Part shown: positions 34,328 through 42,593 of the stretch, piece by piece
How positions within the stretch are numbered: position 1 is the first letter of the stretch
Layout of the letters: each line of letters begins with the position of its first letter
Origin: Planctomycetota bacterium
GTDB taxonomy: Bacteria; Planctomycetota; SZUA-567; JAFGGJ01
Direction: 5' to 3'
DNA: 64,000 bases
Assembly: GCA_016930595.1 (NCBI GenBank)
Contig: JAFGGJ010000002.1
Span: 1-64,000, forward strand
Made by a program: the position numbers and the translations under genes
Notes under the pieces: generated by a model
Seen by the model: only the letters and a program-made list of their open reading frames with translations
The model's database searches: none
Told to the model about the DNA's origin: nothing

Positions 34328-37228
34328 ATGCGCGTTGTGAAACCTGGTGCCAAGAAACTGCAGGGCGTGGCGGAGGGGCTGAAACGGGCGGCGGCGGAGC
34401 TTCCGGGGGGCAAGGTGTCCGGGGACGGGATAACGTCCCGGGCCGGCGGCGTGGTCCTGCTGGAAGAGGACCTTGGAGGCGACGGGTTCGTCATCCAGCG
34501 CGAGAGGGGCAGGTACGGCCTGGCGGCGAGTACGGCGCGAGGATTCCTGTCCGGCATACTGAACCTTGCGGAAGCGGTGAAAGGCGGCGGGGACGCGCAG
34601 TGCGAGGTGTACCCGAGGTTCACGAGCCGGCTGTACAAGCACGAGGCGAAGCTCATGCCGGGCAGGGGCGGGCACACGTATATCGGGGACGTGGACGAAA
34701 AGTTCTGGATAGAGTATGCGAAGACGCTGGTGCGCAACCATTTCACGGGGATGGTGTTCTACGCGCACTATCATCCGTTCGAGTTCTATCTCGACTTCGA
34801 GGAGTTCGGCGAGGCGACGGGCGTGAGCGCGAAGCAGCGCGCGAAGACTCTTGCCGGGCTGAAACGTGCGTTCAGCGCGGCCCGGGCCATGGGGCTGGAC
34901 ACGTTCATGCAGCATTACGTGACGCATTTCACGCCGGGGCTTGCGAAGGCGCACAAGCTGCCCATAGGGGAGGCCGCGGTGGACGACGGGCGGCTGGCGG
35001 CGTTCCGGCACCCGGTGGTGGACGCGTACAGCCGGTACGTGTACAGGAGGACGTTCGAGCTGCTGCCGGAATTGTCCGGGTTCTACCTGAATTTCGAGAG
35101 CTCGAACAACTCGGGGGATTTCATCAGGAGGTGCCTGTTTCCCGAGATGAAGAAGGCGAAGCGGCCGGTGCAGCTTGTGTACAGGCTGTGGGACTTCAAT
35201 TCGCTGCCGGAGATGGTGAAGCTGGCAAAGGACACGCCCGGGAAACTGAGGCTGGCGCACAAGGTGATGGACCGGTCGGACGTGTACTACTATCCGAAGG
35301 CGGACCCGCGCGTGATCGAATGGAAGAAAGCGCTGCCGGACACGGAATTCATGTTCCTGATAGGACCATGCCACAACTGCGCGACGGTACAGAGCAGCAA
35401 GATGTGGGCGGACGCGGATTTTGTGCAGAGGCTGCTGGCGGACATGGAGCTGAAAGGCGCGGATTCGTTCGCATTCCACACGGTGTTCGACCTGCTGATA
35501 CCCGAGATCGACTGGAGGAAAATAGCCGGGGAGCGGGAGCGCGACATGGCGCTGCTGAACCGGGGGCACCTGGAGGCGGTAATCGACTACGTGCGCGGCC
35601 GCAGGACCAGCATTTCGGCGGAGAAGAAGCGGCTGGCGGACAGGTTGGGGACGGACGTGAAGACGGCCGGGGAGGTCAGGCGCGCGGTCCTCGAAGGGAG
35701 CCAGATATCGCTGCTGGAGGCGCAGCAGCATTCCAACCGGTCGGCGTACGACAGCTACCTGCTGCCGGGGCGGAATTCGACGTACCAGGAGCCGTTCTTC
35801 TACATGACGATGTGCGACGTGAACAATGATCCGGCGCTCCCGCCGCCGACGGAGACGGCGTGGCTGGCCCGGAAGCTGAAGTTGAAGAACATACCGGAAG
35901 AGATGCAACTGGTGGTGGATTACGTGAATCCCGGGATCAAGGCGGCCAGGAGGAACCCTGCGGTGATTGCCCGGGAACTGGAACGGCATGCCCTGGCGGG
36001 CCTTAAGGCGGCGAAGAAAGCGGCCGGCCGACGTCCGGAGGGTACGTTCGCGACACTGGTGTCGGAAGCGACGCGGAATTTCAATTGGGGGATGCGGAGG
36101 GCGGCGGAGATACGTGCGGCGATACAATTGTATTCGGTGTTTTTCGACAGGACGCGCGGGGCGGCCGTGCGGCACGTGGAAAAGGCGGCGGCGGAGCTTT
36201 CCGGAATGCTGAAGTACATGAAAGCGGACGACCCGTTATCGGCGAGAAGGCTGGCGCTCGAAGAAGCGTCGGTGGCCGAGAAGGACATAAGGCATCTCAA
36301 GCGTCTCGGCAGGCACCTGAAGGGGGCGAAGGGTTTTCAGTACAGGGCGTTCGCGGCGTACGTCGGCAGCATACTTGCGTACGGCAACGCCAGGAGGCGG
36401 GTGAGGGGCAACCGGACGGTGGACGGGGCGACGATGCGTTTCATCGGGGAGAGGCTGGACGAAGCGATACCTCTCGCCGGGGAGGCGGTGCGCCTGCTCG
36501 AAGAAGCCGGCCGGAAGCGGCTTGCCGGGAACGTCGGCGAATGGTTGAGGTACCTGGAGACGGAGAGGGCGGAGGTGAAGCAGCCGGCGATGGACGTAAA
36601 GGCCGCCGGCGAGTCGGGCCGCGACGATGGATTCGTCGGTATGCGCCACGACCAGTGCCTGCGGTACGGGGAAAACGTGATCCTGGACATGGACGGGTTC
36701 TTCAACAGGACAGACTTCATGAGGGTGGAACCGGTGTCTTTCCGGCTCGAGGCTGCGGCGGCGGGGCTTGTGGTGTCGCTGAAGGAGGAAGGGGTGGACA
36801 TGAAGCAGCGGATGGACAGGTGGGAGACGTATCGCGGTACGGCAAGCGACAGGGCGACGGAAGTGCTGTTTTTCGACAGGGAGGGGCGGAAGCAAAGGGT
36901 GGAAGAGTACCGTATCCCGACAAAAGGAACGGGGCTGTTCAGGAGGAGCGTGACGTGGCGCGGGCGGCAGGAGATGGCGATCGAGGAGGAGACGCCGCTG
37001 AAGGGCGGCAAGGGGCGGTTCGCGCACGACGGCACGTCATGGCGGCTGGATTACACGATCCCCTGGAAGCTGCTGGGCGGCAGGCCGAAGAAGGGTGAAA
37101 AGTGGAGGTTCAATATAGCGGTGTGCCCTGCGGTGGACAGGAACCGGGTGAGTTCGTGGTGTCCCGGATACGACATGCGCGCGGGGAAAACGGAGCGCCT
37201 GGGCACGATAAGGTTCACATCGGGTTGA
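34328..37228 (+). CDS. Large glycosidase-like protein with CBM9-like C-terminus
   Basis: 966 residues, not assigned to a family. Residues 1-95 resemble the alpha/beta domain that precedes GH20, GH67 and GH84 barrels (GFVIQRERGRYGLAASTARGF). Next comes a barrel-like region (FTSRLYKHEAKLMPG, FWIEYAKTLVRNHFTGMVFYAHYHPF, LSGFYLNFESSNNSGDFI, FMFLIGPCHNC), a helical domain about 430-750, and a C-terminal beta domain whose end, YTIPWKLLGGRPKKGEKWRF with a later SSWCPGYD, reads like CBM9/DOMON-type sugar binding. There is no signal peptide. The ATG has GGAG about six bases upstream. A weak GTGACG-N16-CATAAT promoter lies at 34274-34301. A glycan-degrading role is inferred; the catalytic pair is not identified. 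Confidence 0.6.
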   Translation: MRVVKPGAKKLQGVAEGLKRAAAELPGGKVSGDGITSRAGGVVLLEEDLGGDGFVIQRERGRYGLAASTARGFLSGILNLAEAVKGGGDAQCEVYPRFTSRLYKHEAKLMPGRGGHTYIGDVDEKFWIEYAKTLVRNHFTGMVFYAHYHPFEFYLDFEEFGEATGVSAKQRAKTLAGLKRAFSAARAMGLDTFMQHYVTHFTPGLAKAHKLPIGEAAVDDGRLAAFRHPVVDAYSRYVYRRTFELLPELSGFYLNFESSNNSGDFIRRCLFPEMKKAKRPVQLVYRLWDFNSLPEMVKLAKDTPGKLRLAHKVMDRSDVYYYPKADPRVIEWKKALPDTEFMFLIGPCHNCATVQSSKMWADADFVQRLLADMELKGADSFAFHTVFDLLIPEIDWRKIAGERERDMALLNRGHLEAVIDYVRGRRTSISAEKKRLADRLGTDVKTAGEVRRAVLEGSQISLLEAQQHSNRSAYDSYLLPGRNSTYQEPFFYMTMCDVNNDPALPPPTETAWLARKLKLKNIPEEMQLVVDYVNPGIKAARRNPAVIARELERHALAGLKAAKKAAGRRPEGTFATLVSEATRNFNWGMRRAAEIRAAIQLYSVFFDRTRGAAVRHVEKAAAELSGMLKYMKADDPLSARRLALEEASVAEKDIRHLKRLGRHLKGAKGFQYRAFAAYVGSILAYGNARRRVRGNRTVDGATMRFIGERLDEAIPLAGEAVRLLEEAGRKRLAGNVGEWLRYLETERAEVKQPAMDVKAAGESGRDDGFVGMRHDQCLRYGENVILDMDGFFNRTDFMRVEPVSFRLEAAAAGLVVSLKEEGVDMKQRMDRWETYRGTASDRATEVLFFDREGRKQRVEEYRIPTKGTGLFRRSVTWRGRQEMAIEEETPLKGGKGRFAHDGTSWRLDYTIPWKLLGGRPKKGEKWRFNIAVCPAVDRNRVSSWCPGYDMRAGKTERLGTIRFTSG

Positions 37229-37253
37229 GTGCCGGGGACGGGGGCAATATAAT
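37225..37253 (+). promoter_or_regulatory. Promoter of the sigma/anti-sigma/addBA operon
   Basis: TTGAGT (37225-37230) overlapping the previous stop, 17 bases, TATAAT (37248-37253), 67 bases before the sigma-factor ATG. It has housekeeping-type sequence, so basal expression need not depend on the ECF factor itself. Confidence 0.65.
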
Positions 37254-37320
37254 GGAAGGGACGGGACCGGGAGGAAAGTTCGGAGATTTCGCGAAACGGA
37301 AGGCATCGGTCAGGGTCTAA

Positions 37321-37890
37321 ATGAGCGGGAAAGAAGAAGAACTGGTGGCGGCGGCCCGGAAGGGCGTGAGCGGCGCATTCGAAGAGCTGGCGCTGCCGCA
37401 GGCCGACCGGATCTTCTCGCTGCTTGCCGGGATGGCAGGAGAGACCGATGCGGAAGATCTGCTGCAGGAAACGTTCCTCAAAGCCTACCGGAACATCGGG
37501 GGTTTCCGGGGGGGCAGCACGTTCTTCACGTGGATCACGCGCATTGCCATCAACACGGCGAGGAGCCACGCCCGGAAGAAAAAGCCCGTTGGGCTCGGCG
37601 AGGACGGCGGGGACGGAAACGGCGCCGGGGATCCTTTCGACCGGCTGGCCGGAGACGGCGGCGGACCGGTGGATGTCCTGTCGCGGGAAGAGGAAAGAGA
37701 ACGCGTACGCCGGTCGCTGGCCCGGCTGGAAGACGATGAAAGGGAAATCCTGCTTCTCCGGGAAGTGGAGGAGTTATCCTACGGTGAGATTGCCGGGACT
37801 CTCGATATTACAGAAGCCGCCGTGCGTTCAAGGCTGCATCGTGCCCGGCGCCGGCTGCACGATTTCCTGGGCGGGAGGGTCCCGTCATGA
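37321..37890 (+). CDS. ECF-type RNA polymerase sigma factor
   Basis: 189 residues. Region 2 includes DAEDLLQETFLKAYRNIGGFRGGSTFFTWITRIAINTARSHARKKK, and region 4 includes LDDEREILLLREVEELSYGEIAGTLDITEAAVRSRLHRARRRLHDFL (read with the preceding LARLE). The Gly/Asp-rich linker between them is longer than usual. Its stop overlaps the zinc anti-sigma gene by four bases (ATGA), the standard partner arrangement. No ribosome site stronger than a distant GGTC-type sequence was seen. Target promoters are unknown. An autoregulatory copy was not obvious upstream. Confidence 0.93.
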   Translation: MSGKEEELVAAARKGVSGAFEELALPQADRIFSLLAGMAGETDAEDLLQETFLKAYRNIGGFRGGSTFFTWITRIAINTARSHARKKKPVGLGEDGGDGNGAGDPFDRLAGDGGGPVDVLSREEERERVRRSLARLEDDEREILLLREVEELSYGEIAGTLDITEAAVRSRLHRARRRLHDFLGGRVPS

Positions 37891-39260
37891 AGTGTGAGTT
37901 TGACAGGGAGTTGCTGGACGCTTATGTCGACGGGGAACTGGGGAGCGAAGAAGCGGCCCTTGTGGAGAAACATATCGCGGCGTGCAGGGAATGCGGCGAC
38001 GAGGTGGAGATGCTGCGCAACCTGTCGTCGAGCGTCAGGGACGCCGGGAGCAGGAAGGCGCCGCCGGGAGCAGTGGCGGCGATACGTGAGCGCGTCGGAG
38101 GCGGGCGGGTGTCAGGCGGAGGCGTGAGGTTCATCTACACGGCATTTGCGGCGGCGGCGGCGCTCATAGTGGTGACGGCGGTTTCGATGCGGGGGTTCAG
38201 GGAGGCCGAGCGCCAGGAGATGGACAGGATATCGCGCATCAGCACGCCTGCGTTGAGAGACGAGCCGGCGGCCGGGGAGGTCTTGAAGGCCGAAGGGGGA
38301 CCCGCCGCCCCGGCGGATGCGGTTCCGGTTGTGACGATGCAGAGCCCGGCCGCACCGGATGTGGAAGAAAGCAGGACGTATTCCGCCGCGCGTGAAGAGA
38401 ACGTGCCGGGCGCAGAGGCGGGGCTGGGTGTTCCGGCGGCGGCTCCCGCGGCTCCGCCGGCGCCATCGCCCATGGCAAGGGCCGATGCCGCGTTCGAGCC
38501 GGAAACCGCTCCAACCTTTGACAGGGGCGGCGCGGCGATATCCGGTGCGCCGGTCTTGCGGGAGATGCCGGGGCCGGCTCCGGCGAGAAGGGCGGTGGGG
38601 CAGGGGGCTGAAGGAGAATTGGAGGCCAGGAACGGCGGGGCTTTATACAATGAACCGAAAAAGACGGCGGCGGATATTTCGCTTCCGAAGAGCGCGGGAG
38701 GGGCCGTGCCTGCAGAGACGTTCGGGAGAGCCCGTACGGAACGCGTGAGAACGCTGGGAGGCTTCAGTCCGGCGGGCGCCGATGCCGCGGCCCACACGGC
38801 GGCGAAGCCCGGGCGCCGTGGCGACATTGCGTCGGTGCCGCCGGTTTCAGATTACCTGGTGTTCGAGGCGGTATCGGTCGAGGCGGCGGGCGAATTGGTC
38901 CGCAACAAGGCCGGAAGCCTCGGCGGCGACGTGCTGCGCGTGGGGGCGTTCGAGGATTTCGCCGGTGCGATCAACCTGTTGAGAAAGGGAGCGCTCTTGA
39001 GATCGGGAGCGGGGCCGGCGGAAAAGGCGATGGCGCAGGAAGGCACCCGGACGCTGCTGGTGGCGCTCGTGGGGGTGAGGAGCGGGGCCGGGACGGCGCA
39101 AACGGGCGTCGGAGGGGGAGCGGCCGGCAGCGGCGCCGAGGGAGCCGCGATGAAAGCGGCGGCAGGGGGAGACGCGGGGGAGTTCTACAGGTACGTTCTG
39201 ATAGAGGTGGTGCAGACGACGTCTCCGGGGCCGGCGGTAGAGGCCGGGGAGGCGGAGTGA
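37887..39260 (+). CDS. Membrane zinc anti-sigma factor
   Basis: 457 residues. The N-terminus is a ZAS/zf-HC2 domain with H29-x3-C33-x2-C36 (KHIAACRECG) and Cys3. One membrane helix spans about 82-100. A long Ala/Pro-rich outside linker (115-300) leads to a small folded C-terminal domain (305-400: SDYLVFEAVSVEAAGELVRNKAG, LRVGAFEDFAGAINLLRKGALL). It should hold the sigma factor at the membrane and release it on an external or redox cue. It overlaps the genes on both sides by four bases. Confidence 0.85.
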   Translation: MKCEFDRELLDAYVDGELGSEEAALVEKHIAACRECGDEVEMLRNLSSSVRDAGSRKAPPGAVAAIRERVGGGRVSGGGVRFIYTAFAAAAALIVVTAVSMRGFREAERQEMDRISRISTPALRDEPAAGEVLKAEGGPAAPADAVPVVTMQSPAAPDVEESRTYSAAREENVPGAEAGLGVPAAAPAAPPAPSPMARADAAFEPETAPTFDRGGAAISGAPVLREMPGPAPARRAVGQGAEGELEARNGGALYNEPKKTAADISLPKSAGGAVPAETFGRARTERVRTLGGFSPAGADAAAHTAAKPGRRGDIASVPPVSDYLVFEAVSVEAAGELVRNKAGSLGGDVLRVGAFEDFAGAINLLRKGALLRSGAGPAEKAMAQEGTRTLLVALVGVRSGAGTAQTGVGGGAAGSGAEGAAMKAAAGGDAGEFYRYVLIEVVQTTSPGPAVEAGEAE

Positions 39261-39838
39261 AGGCAGTAGGCATCGGCGGGAGCCTGCGCCGTGGAGGGCT
39301 GAGCGAACGAATCCTCGAGGCGGTTCTGCAGGAACTGCGTTCGGCGGGGCTTGAGACCGAGTCCGTATACGTGGCGGGAGAGGATATCGCGGGATGCAGG
39401 GCGTGCCTGCACTGCGAAAGTACGGGAGAATGCATTTCGCCCCGTGACCGGGCGCACCGGATACTCTATGACATAATCCCGACGGCGGACGTGGTGGTGG
39501 TGGTTTCGCCGATCTACTTCGCGGGCGTGCCGTGGAAACTCAAGGCCCTGGTCGACCGGATACAAAGCCACTGGATGGAGCGGACGTACGCCGGGAAGGG
39601 GTACGAGAAAAAAGGGGTATCGGCCGTGGTGCTCGTGGGAGGCCTGTCGCCGATGAGGCATTTCAAGGGGCCGGCGCTGGTGCTCAAGTCGGCGTTGAAG
39701 GAGCTGGGGTATCCGACCGGATGGGTGGGTGTGCTTACGAACGCCGAGGTTGGGGGGACGGACGTCGACGGCTTTATAGACAGGACCCGGTCTAAGATAA
39801 GGGCGCTGGCCGTGGGGGATGCAGGGAAGGCTGGTTGA
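39257..39838 (+). CDS. NAD(P)H-dependent flavoprotein with Cys cluster
   Basis: 193 residues, flavodoxin-like fold: AVGIGGSLRRGGLSERILEAVL binds FMN phosphate, and VVVVVSPIYFAGVPWKLKALVDR is the second flavin loop. CRACLHCESTGEC gives C-x2-C-x2-C-x5-C, the spacing of iron-sulfur flavoproteins, although many FMN reductases keep a similar motif without a cluster. GTG start with a GTGA overlap with the anti-sigma gene and a 20-base overlap into addB. A redox function coupled to the sigma system, or maintenance of the AddB Fe-S cluster, is possible inference. Confidence 0.8.
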   Translation: MKAVGIGGSLRRGGLSERILEAVLQELRSAGLETESVYVAGEDIAGCRACLHCESTGECISPRDRAHRILYDIIPTADVVVVVSPIYFAGVPWKLKALVDRIQSHWMERTYAGKGYEKKGVSAVVLVGGLSPMRHFKGPALVLKSALKELGYPTGWVGVLTNAEVGGTDVDGFIDRTRSKIRALAVGDAGKAG

Positions 39839-42593
39839 CGCGGTGTTCGTTGTGGCGGACGGCATAAGGCCGCTGACAGCGGCGTTCGCTTCGGGGGTTG
39901 CGGAATACCGTGCGGCGCATCCGCTGGACCCGTACCTGGTGCTGGTGCCCGGGTACGCATGGGCAGACCGGCTGATGAAGCTGCTTGCAGGTTCGCTCGA
40001 GAAGGATGCGAGGGGCCTGCCGTTGCCGGGGGGGGAATTCATAGATCTGAACACTGCGGCTGCGAGACTATGCCCGGGGGCTGCGGCGCGTGAGAGCGAT
40101 ATTTATGCGGCCGCGCTGTCGGCGGCAAAGACCATGGGCGGAGAGGACGCCGCCTGGCCGTCGGTGATCAATTCGGTGGCTGCGGGCATGACGGGTGCGA
40201 TTGCGGCGGGTCTGACCGCCGGGGAACTGCGGAACGCCGCCGCGGACATGCCGGGGAACCGCAGGCTCGGGAACCTCGCGTCAGGACTGGCGGCATTTGC
40301 ACGGGAACTCGAAACCAGGGGCCGCATGTTGCCTGAGCAGGCAATGCTGCGCGCCGACGGCGGTGGAAGCCTCCGTGGCGGAGCGCTGTTCATCTTCGGG
40401 TTCTACGACCTGTCGGCCGCCCAGGAGCGGCTGGCCAGGAGGATAGTGGCGGGATTCAGGGAGGGTGGACGCCCGGTGAGCGTGTTCATGCCGTCGCCCG
40501 GAGGATACTGGGGTGATTTTGCGCGGCGGACGGAAGCTTTCTGGAGAGAGGTCCTGGATGAAGAGCCGCAGACCGTCGGCGAACCTTTCAAGGCGGCTGG
40601 ATCGTGGAAGGTATGCAGGGCGGCTTCACCCAGGGAAGAGGCGGCGGCGGCCATGGCGCTGGTGCGGGAAGCCGTCGAGCGGGGCATCGCGCCGGAAAGA
40701 ATTGCCATTGTGGCAAGGGACCCGGAGCCGTACCTGCCAGTTCTCGAAGCGATGCTTGCAGAACATGGGATAAAGGCGGATTTCGGCAGGGAGAGAAAGC
40801 TTGCTTCGACGCCGGCAGGCATGTTCGCTGCGGCCATGTTCAAGCTGGGAGACATTGCGGCGCCGGCACTGAGGGAGGGGCGTGGAAACCACATGCCGGT
40901 GGCTGCGTTCCTGAGGATACTCGATCTGCCCGCGTGTTCGGAATGCGGCAGGATGGCTGCTTATTCCGGAGAAACGGTCACGGCCGGAATAATCACGGTG
41001 GGCGACCTGATGAGGATTGCTGGTGCGGGCGGCGGAACGGAAGAGCCGGCCGAGGTCCTGCTGAAGGGCCTTGCTGCGCTTGTGGATGAATTGGTTGCGG
41101 CCATAGCCGGGTGGGCGGCCGGGGACACGGTGGGGATGTTTGCCGCGATAAAGAAGTTCACCCGGCCGGATGCGTTCGGCGCGGCTGAGGTCGCGGCCCT
41201 CATGCAGGAGGCGGAAACATCCGGCGCCGGTTCGTGCGGGCTGCCGGTATTTCTGCTGGACAGGGCAAGGGTCGGGAGTTCCACCGGCGGCGTCCACGTC
41301 CTGAGCGTGATGGCCGCCCGAGGTCTTGCGCCGGAATATGTGGTAGTAATGGGGGTGAGCGAAGGGACATTCCCCAGGAGAGCGGGAGGCGGGGGGCTGT
41401 TCGGCCATGAAATACGGCGGATGATGAATGACAGGCTGAACGGGGAAGGCACCAGGTTCGCCCTTGCCGGGGACGCCGTGGCGGAAGAACACATGCTGTT
41501 TCACATGACGGTGTCTTCGGCCGCGGGAGGCATCTTCACGTGTTCCGGGGACGGCGGACCTTCGAGAATGGTCCGGGACATGTTCGGAGACATCGAGTAC
41601 GCGGACCCGGTACCATCGGGAGCCGTGGGCGGGAAAGTGCCTGGACCGGTGAAAAGAGGGCTGGGGGATTTTCTTCGGAACGCCGGGAGGGGCGATTTTT
41701 CCGCCAGGGAAGGGCTCATGCGGGCCGGAACGGTCAGCGGGCGCATTGTGTTGACTCCGTCGCAGATAGACGATTACCTGAAATGCCCGTACCTTGCCCT
41801 GCTGAGGCACATGCTGCAGATCGGAGAGCGGCACGACGATGTGTCCATGGAGCCGGTGCCGGCATGGCTGTGGGGCAGAGCGGTGCACAGAATGCTGGAC
41901 GAGGCATTCGCCTCCGGCGGAAAGACTCCTGCTGGAGACCAGGTCGATGCCGCGGTCAAAGCGGCGACCGGGGTAGTGGACGCCATGGAGGCAGACGGAG
42001 TAGTCAGGAAAGGGGCGGTGTGGCAGGGGAAACGCGAAAGGGTGATCCGGCAGATAAGAACCTACGTGGCACAGGAGGCGCGTGAAAAAAGCGCCGGCAG
42101 CGTCAGGCGGGAATTCAAGTTCGAGCACGAACTGGACGGCGACGCCCTGCTGGTGGGGAGAATAGACAGAGTGGACGCGTACGAGGACGGTACATGCCGG
42201 CTGGTGGAATATAAGACGGGGCGTCCAGAAGGGGCGGACAAGTACGCTCAGCAGCTCGCGTTGTACAGGTACGCCCTGTCCCACGGGCATGAAACGGGAG
42301 AAGACGGCATTGAGGCTGAGATGGTCTACTTCGACAGGCCGCTCAGCGGGGATGTCCAGGTAATAAAAGGCAAAGCGCTGTCACTGGACGCGGTTGCGGA
42401 AGGCATAGGGGCCCTGGTGGAGGCCTACAGGGCAGGGGCTTTCGTGCGCTATCCCGTCGGGAAGAATACGTGCGACAGGTGCTACATGTACCACGTGTGC
42501 CTGGTTTCAGCGGCGGCACCGACGCAGATAAAAGATGATTCGGAAGCGGCGCGTGCCGTGGACCGGGCGAGGGAGTTTTTCGGTGTCAGGTAG
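39819..42593 (+). CDS. addB: AddB-like ATP-dependent nuclease subunit
   Basis: 924 residues as drawn. The N-terminal helicase-like half has no Walker A, as in the inactivated helicase of some AddB proteins. The C-terminal PD-(D/E)XK nuclease shows LTPSQIDDYLKCPYLALL, WGRAVHRMLDEAF, VGRIDRVDAYEDGTCRLVEYKTG and QLALYRYAL. Cys656, Cys885, Cys888 and Cys894 (C...C-x2-C-x5-C) match the AddB 4Fe-4S staple. With AddA it resects double-strand breaks. The start is uncertain: ATG 39819 overlaps the previous gene by 20 bases, and a GTG at 39843 is an alternative. It overlaps addA by 11 bases. Confidence 0.88.
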   Translation: MQGRLVDAVFVVADGIRPLTAAFASGVAEYRAAHPLDPYLVLVPGYAWADRLMKLLAGSLEKDARGLPLPGGEFIDLNTAAARLCPGAAARESDIYAAALSAAKTMGGEDAAWPSVINSVAAGMTGAIAAGLTAGELRNAAADMPGNRRLGNLASGLAAFARELETRGRMLPEQAMLRADGGGSLRGGALFIFGFYDLSAAQERLARRIVAGFREGGRPVSVFMPSPGGYWGDFARRTEAFWREVLDEEPQTVGEPFKAAGSWKVCRAASPREEAAAAMALVREAVERGIAPERIAIVARDPEPYLPVLEAMLAEHGIKADFGRERKLASTPAGMFAAAMFKLGDIAAPALREGRGNHMPVAAFLRILDLPACSECGRMAAYSGETVTAGIITVGDLMRIAGAGGGTEEPAEVLLKGLAALVDELVAAIAGWAAGDTVGMFAAIKKFTRPDAFGAAEVAALMQEAETSGAGSCGLPVFLLDRARVGSSTGGVHVLSVMAARGLAPEYVVVMGVSEGTFPRRAGGGGLFGHEIRRMMNDRLNGEGTRFALAGDAVAEEHMLFHMTVSSAAGGIFTCSGDGGPSRMVRDMFGDIEYADPVPSGAVGGKVPGPVKRGLGDFLRNAGRGDFSAREGLMRAGTVSGRIVLTPSQIDDYLKCPYLALLRHMLQIGERHDDVSMEPVPAWLWGRAVHRMLDEAFASGGKTPAGDQVDAAVKAATGVVDAMEADGVVRKGAVWQGKRERVIRQIRTYVAQEAREKSAGSVRREFKFEHELDGDALLVGRIDRVDAYEDGTCRLVEYKTGRPEGADKYAQQLALYRYALSHGHETGEDGIEAEMVYFDRPLSGDVQVIKGKALSLDAVAEGIGALVEAYRAGAFVRYPVGKNTCDRCYMYHVCLVSAAAPTQIKDDSEAARAVDRAREFFGVR

